Assembly (NCBI GenBank): GCA_963721115.1
Contig: CAVRIA010000008.1
Location: forward strand, 434,001 to 498,000
Direction: 5' to 3'
DNA from: CAVRIA01 sp963721115
GTDB lineage: Bacteria; Desulfobacterota; Binatia; HRBIN30; CADEER01
Length of the DNA: 64,000 bases
The position numbers were made by a program, and so were the translations under genes. A model generated the notes under the pieces. It saw nothing but the letters and a program-made list of their open reading frames with translations, had not been told where the DNA came from and did no database searches. Shown piece by piece: positions 6,241 to 13,701 of the stretch (position 1 is its first letter; every line of letters starts with the position of its first letter).

Positions 6241-7164
6241 TCATCCCCGGCCCAGCAGGGCGCGCACGGCGCGCTCGATGCCAGCGGCGTCGATGCCGTG
6301 GATGCGCAGGAGGTCGGGGTAGGGCGCTACCTCGGTGCAGAAGACGTCGCGAACGCCGACGCGGGCGAGGCGGCCGGTACCCAGCTCGGCGAGGATCTCG
6401 GCGACTGCGCCGCCGAGGCCGCCGGCGATGAAGTGCTCCTCGACGGTGACCAGGTGCCCGGTCTCGCGCGCCGCGCGCGCCACCGCGTCGCGGTCGAGCG
6501 GCTTGAGCGTGTGCACGTTGATCACCCGCGCGGCGATTCCGGCCCCCTTCAATGCCTCGTGCGCCTGTAGCGCCGACTGCACGGTGCCGCCGGTCGCCAG
6601 GATCGCGACGTCGCCCCCCTCGCGCAAGGTCACCGCCTTGCCGACCTCGAAGGGCGCGTCGTAGCCGCTGATCGGGGTGAGGAAGCCGAGGCGGATGTAG
6701 ACCGGGCCGTCGATCTCGGCAGACGCGCGCACGGCGCGCATGCTCTCGTTCGGATCGGCCGGCGACAGAATGGTCATGCCGGGAATCGTCCGCAGCAGCG
6801 CGATGTCCTCGATCGCGTGGTGCGTCGCGCCCCAGGGGCCCGCCTCCAGGCCGGCGAAGGGGGCGATGATCTTCACGTTGTTGCGGTTGTAAGCGCAGTC
6901 GTCGCGGATCTGCTCGAAGCCGCGCATGCTGACGAAGGGCGCCATGGCGAGCACGAAGGGCAGCATGCCGGCGTGCGCCAGACCCGCCGCCACGCCGATC
7001 AGGTTCTGCTCGCTGATGCCGACGTCGAAGTGGCGGTCGGGGAACTGCGCCGTGAACTGGCCGACGGGGCCGAAGTCCTGCGACACGAGCACGACGTTCG
7101 GGTCGCGGGCGGCGAGCTCCGCCAACACCTCGGCCGACGACATGGCGGTGAAGTAGCCGCTCAT
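6241..7164 (-). CDS. Transketolase, C-terminal subunit
   Basis: A 307-aa protein carrying the pyrimidine-binding and C-terminal domains of a split transketolase. Visible landmarks are VGISEQNLIGVAAGLA (the Glu that activates thiamine diphosphate), MAPFVSMRGFEQIRDDCAYN and the late segment VTVEEHFIAGGLGG. With the N-terminal subunit it would move two-carbon units between sugar phosphates in the pentose phosphate pathway. Split transketolases of this kind are common in deep bacterial lineages and also in sugar or secondary metabolism. The start ATG overlaps the stop of the N-terminal subunit (ATGA at 7164-7161). Confidence 0.85.
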   Translation of the reverse strand: MSGYFTAMSSAEVLAELAARDPNVVLVSQDFGPVGQFTAQFPDRHFDVGISEQNLIGVAAGLAHAGMLPFVLAMAPFVSMRGFEQIRDDCAYNRNNVKIIAPFAGLEAGPWGATHHAIEDIALLRTIPGMTILSPADPNESMRAVRASAEIDGPVYIRLGFLTPISGYDAPFEVGKAVTLREGGDVAILATGGTVQSALQAHEALKGAGIAARVINVHTLKPLDRDAVARAARETGHLVTVEEHFIAGGLGGAVAEILAELGTGRLARVGVRDVFCTEVAPYPDLLRIHGIDAAGIERAVRALLGRG

Positions 7165-7972
7165 GACACGGCCTGCAGCGCCGCCGTGGCGGCCTTCGCC
7201 TCGTCCTCGCTCAGCATCGTGTAGTGCGCGCGCCCCGTGCCCTCGACTCCGGGCACGCCCTTGCCCTTGATGGTGTTGGCGATGATGGCGGTCGGCCCGT
7301 GCGCGGCCGGCACCGCGCCGAGGGCGTCGAGGATCGCCGCCACGTCGTGGCCGTCGATCTCGCACACGTTCCAGCGAAACGCCCGCCACTTGTCGGCGAG
7401 CGGATCGAGCGGCAGGATGTCGTCCACCCGCCCGGCCGCCTGGAAGCGGTTGTAGTCGACGATGGCGACGAGGCGCTCGAGCCCGAAGCGCGGCGCGCAC
7501 AGCGCCGCCTCCCACACCGTCCCTTCCTGCAGCTCGCCGTCGCCCAGCAGGACCACCGTCCGCGCCTGCGATCCCCGGTGCTGCTCGGCCATGGCGATGC
7601 CGACGCCCACCGACAGGGCGTGGCCGAGGGAGCCGGTAGCGAACTCCACCCCGGGCGCCTTCAGCGTCGGATGGCCGCCGAGCCGGCTGCCGAGCTGCAT
7701 GCAGGTCTTCATCTCTTCGGCGTCGATCTTGCCGAACTCGGCCAGGCAGCCGTGCAGCGCGTGCACCGCGTGTCCCTTGCTGAGCAGGAAGTGGTCGCGC
7801 TGCGGCTCGTCGTCCCGACCCGCAGCCAGTGGAAGTAGAGCGCGACAAGGATGTCGGCGCACGACATCGAGCCACCCAGATGGGCGAACTGCGTCGAGGC
7901 GACGGTGACGACGTGGCGGCGAACGGCGGCGGCGCGGCGCCGCAGGGCGCGCAGCGTTTCCGTGTCGGTCAT
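7161..7972 (-). pseudogene. Transketolase, N-terminal subunit, with a frameshift near codon 52
   Basis: The N-terminus (ASTQFAHLGGSMSCADILVALYFHWLRV) is in one frame. The remainder, from RDHFLLSKGHAVHALHG through GDGELQEGTVWEA (the thiamine diphosphate motif GDG-x(~25)-N, completed by VDYNRFQ), is in another. The switch falls at about 7811-7819. The total length is one base short of a whole number of codons, so a single lost base explains it. All expected motifs are otherwise intact. It is translationally coupled to the C-terminal subunit by ATGA. A sequencing or assembly indel is at least as likely as a real mutation. Confidence 0.8.
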
Positions 7973-7982
7973 TCTCCGTCCC

Positions 7983-8444
7983 TCACTTCGGCGTGTACTT
8001 CACCAGCACCCGGGAGCCGTCCTTGAATCCCTTGCGGAAGTCCTCGGCGAAGCGCGACCACCCGTCGGGGTACTTCTTGGCGTAGGTCTCCAGCAGCGCT
8101 TCCTGCGCCTTCGCATCGTCGACGATCTTCCCCGTCGCCATGAACGACGGCCCGTCGCGCTTTCCCACCCAGATCTTGGCCTCTGTCCGCCCGGCCTTGA
8201 TGCGGCGCACTCTCCACGACGTCGGCCGCGTGCCGACCCAGACGGCGCCGTCGCGGTACATGAACCAGATCTCGGCCGGCGCGCCGAGCTGTCCGCTCTT
8301 GCGCGTCGAGGCGATGTATACGTAGGTGGAGCTCTGTAGCTGCTCCTGGATCGCGGGCGAGAGCTCCGCCCGCCCGGCGCCGGGCGCGAGAAGAAGCGCC
8401 AGCAACACCACGGCGAATGCCGCTCGAGTTCCGATTCTCCGCAT
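7983..8444 (-). CDS. Exported pyridoxamine-5'-phosphate-oxidase-like split-barrel protein
   Basis: A 153-aa protein with a typical Sec signal peptide (residues 1-27, AVVLLALLLAPGAGRA). After it comes a domain resembling the FMN-binding split barrel: YVYIASTRKSGQLGAPAEIWFMYRDGAVWVG, then SWRVRRIKAGR and AKIWVGKRDGPSFMA. Cytoplasmic relatives bind FMN or F420. An exported form is unusual, and whether it still binds a flavin cannot be judged. It lies just upstream of the transketolase pair on the same strand, 10 bases from it, but no functional link is evident. Confidence 0.65.
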   Translation of the reverse strand: MRRIGTRAAFAVVLLALLLAPGAGRAELSPAIQEQLQSSTYVYIASTRKSGQLGAPAEIWFMYRDGAVWVGTRPTSWRVRRIKAGRTEAKIWVGKRDGPSFMATGKIVDDAKAQEALLETYAKKYPDGWSRFAEDFRKGFKDGSRVLVKYTPK

Positions 8445-8519
8445 GTGCCCTCCGCTCTGCCGTGCCTTTGTAGTGCCGCGCGCGCACCGGATTCAAGACG
8501 AAGCACGTTGTTCGAAGCG

Positions 8520-8607
8520 GGTTGTTGGTTGTTGAGTTGTTGGGCGAAATCCGTAGAAGCCGGCGTAGCCGGCTCTGCGCTGGCCAACAACCCAACAACC
8601 AACAACC
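8520..8607. repeat. Octamer-based inverted repeat (GTTGTTGG type)
   Basis: Arms of 24 bases, GGTTGTTGGTTGTTGAGTTG... at 8520-8543 and its complement at 8584-8607, match with one mismatch. Between them is a smaller GCCGGC-gta-GCCGGC hairpin (8560-8574). Each arm is itself an array of an 8-base word. It lies between the divergent 5' ends of the split-barrel gene and the DUF2333 gene. Confidence 0.75.
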
Positions 8608-8648
8608 TGCCTTTCCGCCTCTCCGCCTCTAGGCCTTCGCTTCGGTCC

Positions 8649-9599
8649 ATGGTAGCCAGGTGCATGCTCGACCGAGAGAGAAACGAACGGGGGAACGTCG
8701 TCCTCATCGCCGTCGCCGCGGTGCTGGTCCTCTTCTTCGGCGTGACGCTGGCCCTGCACTTCACCCAGAAGAGTCACGACGTTCTGCCGTTCGACGTAGA
8801 GAAGGCGTTCCCGCCCGACAAGAAGATCGTGCCGGGTGAGGTCTTCGCCACCACGGCCTATCAGATCATGGAGCACGAGCTGTCGGGAGGCACCGGATGG
8901 CGCCCGAACGACTTTCTCCTGTGGGGGCCGAAGGTGATGGCCGACAACAACGCCAATCGCCAGCTCGGCATCATCCAGGCGCTGCGCGAGAGCATCAGGG
9001 TGTTCAAGGACCACCTGACCAAGGTGTCGTCGACCGAGTTCGATTCCAATCTGGTCACCGCGGACACCTTCCTGCGCAACGACGCGGAGAAGTTCTGGTT
9101 CCCGTCCGCCGAATCCCGTTACAGCGATGCGGTCAAGGCGCTCAAGAGCTACGTGGCGGGCCTTCACACCGACCCGCCGAAGTCGAAGCCGATCAACCGC
9201 CGCAACGTCGAGCTGATCCGCCTCTTCCAGGCCTGGACCGACCTGCTCGGCGACGCGCACGCCAACCTGTACAAGGAGACGGAGAGCGACGGCAGCGCGG
9301 TTCCGATGTGGCGGACCGACGACTACTTCTACCACGCGCAGGGCTACTGCCACGTGATGTACTACCTGACGCTGGCCACCCGCCGCGAGTACGGGGTCGA
9401 CCTGATCAACCGCCCGACCATCGCGCAGCTGTTCGACGAGATCGCCGCGTCCCTGCACGAGGCGGCGCTGATGAAGCCGCTGATCGTTCTGGACGGCAGC
9501 CCCGCCGGTCTGCGCGCCAACCACCGCCGCAACCTCGACGTCTTCGTCGCCGACGCGCGACAGAAGATGTACTCGATCCGCGAGGAGCTGGAGAAGTAG
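8649..9599 (+). CDS. DUF2333 family membrane-anchored protein
   Basis: A 316-aa protein with one N-terminal membrane helix (about residues 17-37, VVLIAVAAVLVLFFGVTLAL) and a large soluble domain. The conserved blocks of DUF2333 are visible: AYQIMEHELSGGTGWRPND, RQLGIIQALRESIRVFKDHL and EKFWFPSAESRYSDAVKALKSY. The family is widespread in gamma- and delta-proteobacteria and has no known activity. The N-in topology would place the domain in the periplasm. A start at 8664 (MLDRERNERGN) is an alternative; neither has a strong ribosome binding site. Confidence 0.75.
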   Translation: MVARCMLDRERNERGNVVLIAVAAVLVLFFGVTLALHFTQKSHDVLPFDVEKAFPPDKKIVPGEVFATTAYQIMEHELSGGTGWRPNDFLLWGPKVMADNNANRQLGIIQALRESIRVFKDHLTKVSSTEFDSNLVTADTFLRNDAEKFWFPSAESRYSDAVKALKSYVAGLHTDPPKSKPINRRNVELIRLFQAWTDLLGDAHANLYKETESDGSAVPMWRTDDYFYHAQGYCHVMYYLTLATRREYGVDLINRPTIAQLFDEIAASLHEAALMKPLIVLDGSPAGLRANHRRNLDVFVADARQKMYSIREELEK

Positions 9600-9613
9600 C
9601 CGCCGCGCCCGAC

Positions 9614-9904
9614 TCAGGGCAGCAGGGCGTTGGCGATCTTGGCGAGCTCGAAGTCGAGCTCGGTGAGGCCGCCGGCGTCGTGAGTGCTGAAGTCGATGAT
9701 GACCTTGTTGTAGACGTTGAACCACTCGGGATGGTGGTTCTTCGACTCCGCCACCAAGGCCACCGAGGTCATGTAGCCAAAGGCGGTGACGAAGTCGTTG
9801 AAGTTGATCTCGCGGTGCAGCTTGCCGACGACGAGCTCCCAGCCGGGCACCTCCGCCAGCCGCTCCTGGACCTCCTCGTCGGTGAGCTTGCGATTCTCCA
9901 CCAT
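9614..9904 (-). CDS. phhB: Pterin-4a-carbinolamine dehydratase
   Basis: A 96-aa protein of normal length for the PCD/DCoH family, which dehydrates 4a-hydroxytetrahydropterin to recycle the cofactor of aromatic amino acid hydroxylases. The signature is visible in NHHPEWFNVYNKVIIDFSTHDAGG: the HHPEW pair of histidines and the later STHDAGGLT segment are the active-site elements. The start ATG at 9904 is preceded by GGAGGGAAC. No aromatic amino acid hydroxylase is nearby, so the pterin-dependent partner must be elsewhere. The gene converges on DUF2333, with 14 bases between stops. Confidence 0.9.
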   Translation of the reverse strand: MVENRKLTDEEVQERLAEVPGWELVVGKLHREINFNDFVTAFGYMTSVALVAESKNHHPEWFNVYNKVIIDFSTHDAGGLTELDFELAKIANALLP

Positions 9905-10017
9905 CGCGTTCCCTCCGGTTCCCTTTCAATACAGCACGGCCGCGACGTCGGTTCCAGGCGCAAGACCCCAAGCGTCCCGGAACGCATCGATTCTCACCTG
10001 CGTCCAACTCCCCCTTC

Positions 10018-10045
10018 GTACTCTTCGTGACCTTCGTGGTTGCCT
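10018..10045 (-). repeat. CACGAAGG-type short repeat, first of an inverted pair
   Basis: The minus strand reads GGCAACCACGAAGGTCACG followed by AAGAGTACG. The same word order occurs on the plus strand at 10922-10954. The two copies point away from each other and flank the enoyl-CoA hydratase gene. Confidence 0.6.
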
Positions 10046-10066
10046 TTTTCTCCTTCCCCCCGCCGA

Positions 10067-10825
10067 TCACATGTCGAGCTTGCGGCGCTGCGCGGCGCGG
10101 GCGGCGCGACTCTCGTCGCTCACCCATACGGCCGCGGCGCGCGCCGCCTGCTCCGGCGTCTCGCCCTGCACCGCGGCTGCCGCCTCGGCGATCAGGGCGG
10201 CCTTGGTGTGCGCGTAGGCCTCCCGGGGGAAGGAGCCGAGGCGGGCGGCGCGGCGGAGAGCCGTGGGCTCGAAGGTGTCGGGAGGGAAGAGCTCGTCGAC
10301 CACGCCGAGGCGCGGCCCCTGGCCGGCCGGGTAGAGTGCGGCGCCGAGCAGCAGCTCGCTGGCGCGGGCGGGCGCCAGGCGCAGGCGGACGATCTCGAAC
10401 GCGATCCTCGGAAAGGAGGCGCCGATGGCGACCTCGTTGAGCCCGATCTTGTAGCTGCCCTCGACACCGAGACGGTAGTCGCAGGCGAGAACCAGGACCA
10501 GACCGCCGGCGGTGGCGTGGCCGTTGACCATCGCCACGGTCGGCTTGGGGAGAGCGAGCAGCTTCAGGTGGGAGTCGCGGTAGAGCCTCTGCAGCGCGCG
10601 CGTCTGCTCGGCGTCGCGCCGCGGCGCCCCGAGGTCAAACCCGCCGCTGAAGAAGGCGCCGGCCCCGGTGAGCACGACGGCGCGGACGGAGTCCGTGTCG
10701 CGCGCCTCGTCGAGGACCCGCTCGAGATCCCCGAGCAGCGTCTCCTCGAGGGCGTTCGCCGGCGGGCGATCGAGAACGACGAGACGCACGCCGCCGTCGA
10801 CGTCGCGCGTGCGAACCGTGCTCAC
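10067..10825 (-). CDS. Enoyl-CoA hydratase/isomerase (crotonase) family protein
   Basis: A 252-aa crotonase-fold protein. The first oxyanion-hole segment is GAGAFFSGGFDLG, and the second is VNGHATAGGLVLVLACDYRLG. The usual first catalytic Glu position (ExAGGG in true hydratases) reads ATAGGL. Hydratase activity is therefore doubtful, and an isomerase or other crotonase reaction is as likely. The middle (IGLNEVAIGASFPRIAFEIVRLRL) and the C-terminal helices are as expected for the family. No beta-oxidation partner gene is adjacent. Confidence 0.8.
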   Translation of the reverse strand: MSTVRTRDVDGGVRLVVLDRPPANALEETLLGDLERVLDEARDTDSVRAVVLTGAGAFFSGGFDLGAPRRDAEQTRALQRLYRDSHLKLLALPKPTVAMVNGHATAGGLVLVLACDYRLGVEGSYKIGLNEVAIGASFPRIAFEIVRLRLAPARASELLLGAALYPAGQGPRLGVVDELFPPDTFEPTALRRAARLGSFPREAYAHTKAALIAEAAAAVQGETPEQAARAAAVWVSDESRAARAAQRRKLDM

Positions 10826-10921
10826 GGGCGTGCCTGCGAATGGGTGGCGATCATTGCGGCATCACCGTCATGCGCGGCGCTTCCCTGTCAAGAGAACGGA
10901 CAGCGGCAAGCCTGGGGAAGG

Positions 10922-10954
10922 GGGCAACCACGAAGGTCACGAAGAACACGAAGA
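10922..10954 (+). repeat. CACGAAGG-type short repeat, second of an inverted pair
   Basis: Near-tandem nine-base words (CACGAAGGT, CACGAAGAA, CACGAAGAT) follow GGCAAC. This is the inverse of the copy at 10018-10045. Similar CACGAAGG strings are scattered through many bacterial genomes. Confidence 0.6.
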
Positions 10955-10987
10955 TGACGAGAGTGTTGAAGCGCTGGAGTGGAACAG

Positions 10988-11078
10988 GCTGAGGCTCAGG
11001 CTTGGGCTCAGGCTGAGTGACGGTGCGCGCTTCGCGCGGTCTTTGGGATCGATCCCCAGCCTCAGCCCGAGCCCCCAG
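10988..11078. repeat. GGCTCAGG-type repeat with inverted halves
   Basis: The left half repeats CTGAGGCTCAGGCTTGGGCTCAGGCTGAG in short steps. After a GCGCGCTTCGCGC hairpin, the right half carries the complementary CAGCCTCAGCCCGAGCCCC. It lies immediately downstream of the lipoprotein stop codon and could form a long hairpin there. Confidence 0.55.
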
Positions 11079-11085
11079 CGTAGCC

Positions 11086-12234
11086 TCATTCGAGCTGCAG
11101 GCGGGCGAGGTGGACGCGGCCGGCGAAGTCGGGGGCCGGTTCGTAGTAGCTGAAGTAGACGGTGCGCCCGGTGCCGAGGGCGGGATGCAGGGTGCCGGCG
11201 TAGGACGCCGGCGTGGCGCCGAGCGGGGCGAGATCGACGACCGCCGGCTCGCTCCATGGCCCCTCCGGGCGCGGCGCGCTGCGCACGTGTAGCTGATTGC
11301 CCCCGGTGCACGCGTCGCTGAAGGCGCTGAGGTAGAGGCCCAGATAGTCGTCCCACATGACCGAGCCGAGCTGCCCGGCGATGCCGCTCAGAATGGGGCG
11401 CGCCGCGGCGAGAGCGGCCGACCAATCGCGGCCGTTCCAGAACTCGTAGGCGCCTCGCTCCGCCGCCCGGTCGCGGGCGACGCGCGAGACGACGACGTCC
11501 GACGTGCAGTCCCCGCGCTCGATCGTCCCGTAGACGTACAGGAACGGCCGCGCCGCGCGGCGGCCCGATACGGCGCGCAGGAAGTTCGGCTCGGGGGCCG
11601 AGAAGAGCAGCGGGGAAACATCGGCGGCGACGGACGCCCGGCGGGCGACCGCGTCGCCTTCGGCGAAGCGGACCACGCCGTCTCCGACGTGGCGAAAGTC
11701 GTAGGGCGCGACTCCGATCACGAGCTTCTGGAAGTAGGCGAGGCCCTCGCCGGGCGCCGTGGCGACCGGATCTCCCGGCCACAGCGCGAAGCGGCGCGCA
11801 CAGTCGGTCCCGGCGCCGCAGTGGCAGTACGGAGCACCTCGGTCGCATCCCGACTGGTCGGCGCAGCAGGCGGCCGGCGCGGCGTGCGCCTCGTTGAACG
11901 CCGCCTCCTCCGCCGTGAAGGGGAAGAACTGGAACGGTGCGTCGCGCGCGTCCATCGCCTCTTGCAGGCGTAGAGGGCTTTCCGGCAGCGACCAGGCGGC
12001 GGTCGCCGAGCGCAGTCCGCTCGGGGTGATCGTATCGCCGAAGATCCAGACGATGCTCGAGCCGATCAAGGCGGAGCTGCCGCCGTCGCGGTCGTGCGCC
12101 GCGGCCTCGGTGGTGAAGGTGCCGACGGCCTGCACCGCCGCGACGCGCGGCGGCGCGGGGACAGAAGCGCGGTGCGCCGCGCAGGCGGCGAGCAGCCAGG
12201 CGAGCAGGAGCGCGAGTGCGATCGCCTTCGCCAA
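11086..12234 (-). CDS. Lipoprotein with a propeller-like extracytoplasmic domain (DUF4185-like)
   Basis: A protein of about 382 aa. Starting from a TTG at 12234 it begins LAKAIALALLLAWLLAAC, a lipoprotein signal with an LAAC lipobox, so the mature protein would be lipid-anchored. The mature part contains SSIVWIFGDTITPSG and repeated blade-like strands (PFLYVYGTIERGDC, QLGSVMWDDYLGLYLS, TVYFSYYEPAPDF), reminiscent of DUF4185/glycoside-hydrolase-like five-bladed propellers. A cysteine-rich stretch (CCADQSGCDRGAPYCHCGAGTDC in part) sits near residue 125. The frame stays open upstream into repeats, so the start is inferred. Substrate unknown. Confidence 0.6.
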   Translation of the reverse strand: MAKAIALALLLAWLLAACAAHRASVPAPPRVAAVQAVGTFTTEAAAHDRDGGSSALIGSSIVWIFGDTITPSGLRSATAAWSLPESPLRLQEAMDARDAPFQFFPFTAEEAAFNEAHAAPAACCADQSGCDRGAPYCHCGAGTDCARRFALWPGDPVATAPGEGLAYFQKLVIGVAPYDFRHVGDGVVRFAEGDAVARRASVAADVSPLLFSAPEPNFLRAVSGRRAARPFLYVYGTIERGDCTSDVVVSRVARDRAAERGAYEFWNGRDWSAALAAARPILSGIAGQLGSVMWDDYLGLYLSAFSDACTGGNQLHVRSAPRPEGPWSEPAVVDLAPLGATPASYAGTLHPALGTGRTVYFSYYEPAPDFAGRVHLARLQLE

Positions 12235-12267
12235 GGGCTGCCCACGGCCCGCAGAGGCATGAAAGGC

Positions 12268-12516
12268 AACCTCCCCTCGCCCCTCCTTGGCAGAGTCTGT
12301 CGATTTTCTGTTTGAGAGACGATCGACTCCGACTTCCCCCTTTGGAAAAGGGGGATTGAGGGAGATTTGGCCGAACAAATCCATTTCAAAATCCCCCCTG
12401 ACCCCCCTTCTCCAAAGGGGGGAATCTCGACCCTCGAGAAAATCGACAGACTCGGCAAGGAGGGGAATCGAGCTCGGGTGCCCCCTCCTTGCCAAGGAGG
12501 GGGTCAGGGGGAGGTT
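12268..12516. repeat. MITE-like nested inverted repeat
   Basis: Outer arms CCCCTCCTTGGCAGAGTCTG... (12280-12308) and its complement (12438-12465) enclose two further stems built on CCCCTTTGG/CCAAAGGGG near 12342-12358 and 12404-12422. A CCCCCTCCTTGCCAAGGAGGGGG palindrome near 12480-12502 follows. No transposase is encoded. The whole stretch from 12235 to 12621 holds no gene that I can support. Confidence 0.65.
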
Positions 12517-12621
12517 GATGGACGTGTTTTCCAATCTCCGAAGCGGCGCGACAGCCCCATACCGCCGCACGTCGAACGGCCGCCGCGCCCGCGTGGGCGC
12601 GGCGGCCATTCTTTGCTTTTG

Positions 12622-12903
12622 CTACTTCTCCGGCGTCAGGCGGCCGCCTTCCATCTTCAGGCAGGCGTCCTTGCTGCTCGCCTCGACGAAACTCTGGCCC
12701 TTGCAGCCGTTCTTGCCGGCGCAGGCGTGGCCCGCTCCGGCACAGGCGCCCTGCCCCTTGCACTTGTTGGCGCCGTAGCACTTCACCTTGGCCTCGTCCG
12801 CCGCCGACGCCGTGCCGGCGGTGCCGACGACGTTGATGGCGAGCATCCCGGCGATCGCCGAGGCGAGGAGCACCGTCTTGCCGAACTTTGAACCTACTTC
12901 CAT
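12622..12903 (-). CDS. BufA2-type bufferin (periplasmic Cys-rich metal-buffering peptide precursor)
   Basis: A 93-aa precursor with a signal peptide (residues 1-34, ending GTAGTASA-A). The Cys-rich core VKCYGANKCKGQGACAGAG continues with HACAGKNGCKGQSF and ends with a conserved DACLKMEGG. The repeated CKGQ and CAG motifs and six cysteines are those of the BufA2 family. Bufferins are known as ribosomally made peptides whose cysteines are modified by a BufB (DUF692, MNIO) and BufC pair and which bind copper. Here no bufB or bufC is visible. A DoxX gene, a frequent partner in such operons, lies across a divergent 291-base gap. A good AGGAGA-type ribosome binding site precedes the ATG. Confidence 0.75.
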   Translation of the reverse strand: MEVGSKFGKTVLLASAIAGMLAINVVGTAGTASAADEAKVKCYGANKCKGQGACAGAGHACAGKNGCKGQSFVEASSKDACLKMEGGRLTPEK

Positions 12904-13194
12904 CGTCCCTCTCCTTTCCCGCCCGGCGCGCCGAGCGCCGGGTCCATGGACGGACGCAAACGCCCGTCGCGGTTGATTCCGTTCCGTCTCGAATACGCGC
13001 CCTGTATCGCAGCGTCGATGCTCAGATGCCGGCCGAGGAGAAACGTTTCGTCACCACTGACAACCCCGTTTGGGGCGCCGCGGTTCCATCGATCGCCGCC
13101 CCTACCCCCAACGGGCTGAAATTTCCCCCTGACACCTTCACGAATCCATGGCATCTCACAGCACGGAGCTCGATCGCAAACGAGGAGGTTCGAA

Positions 13195-13701
13195 ATGAAG
13201 CGCATCTTTACATGGCTCGGCAAAGCACGGCGGCTGTCTGAAACCGTGGGGAATGCCCTGAGCTGGCTCTCGCCGACCCTGGCCCGGCTGGCCGTCGGGC
13301 TGGTGTTCTTCCAGTCCGGATGGGGGAAGCTGCACGACCTCGGCAAGGTCACCGACTTCTTCACCCAGCTCGGGCTGCCGGTGCCGGGCTTCCAGGCTCT
13401 CCTGGTGTCGTCGACCGAGCTCGTCTGCGGCTCGCTGCTGCTGATCGGGCTGGCGACGCGGCTGGCGGCGGCGCCGCTGATCGTCACCATGGCCGTGGCC
13501 ATCCGCACGGCACAGTGGTCGCAGGTCGACTCGCTCGGCAGCCTGTTCGGTCTCACGGAGTTCCTCTACATCACGCTGCTGGTGTGGATCGGCACCAACG
13601 GACCGGGCCCGATCTCGGCCGATTGGCTGCTCGATCGCTTCGGCGGCCGCAAGTCGGTTGCGACTTCCGACGGCCAGGCGCCTCCCACGGTCATCGGTTG
13701 A
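13195..13701 (+). CDS. DoxX family membrane protein
   Basis: A 168-aa protein with four membrane segments: about residues 28-47 (TLARLAVGLVFFQSGWGKL), 67-90, 95-113 and 122-142. It carries the DoxX signature GLVFFQSGWGKLHDL near the N-terminus and PGFQALLVSSTELVCGSLLLIGLATRLAA in the middle. DoxX proteins are linked to quinone-related redox or thiosulfate metabolism, and members of the family accompany bufferin genes. The start at 13195 follows GAGGAGGTTCGAAATG. Its last 11 bases overlap the convergent aminotransferase gene. Partner proteins for a redox role are not in view. Confidence 0.85.
   Translation: MKRIFTWLGKARRLSETVGNALSWLSPTLARLAVGLVFFQSGWGKLHDLGKVTDFFTQLGLPVPGFQALLVSSTELVCGSLLLIGLATRLAAAPLIVTMAVAIRTAQWSQVDSLGSLFGLTEFLYITLLVWIGTNGPGPISADWLLDRFGGRKSVATSDGQAPPTVIG

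Noticed and set aside
8493..10127. A 544-aa minus-strand ORF covering 8.5-10.1 kb
   Set aside because: It is antisense to the well-supported DUF2333 gene and has no recognisable motif.
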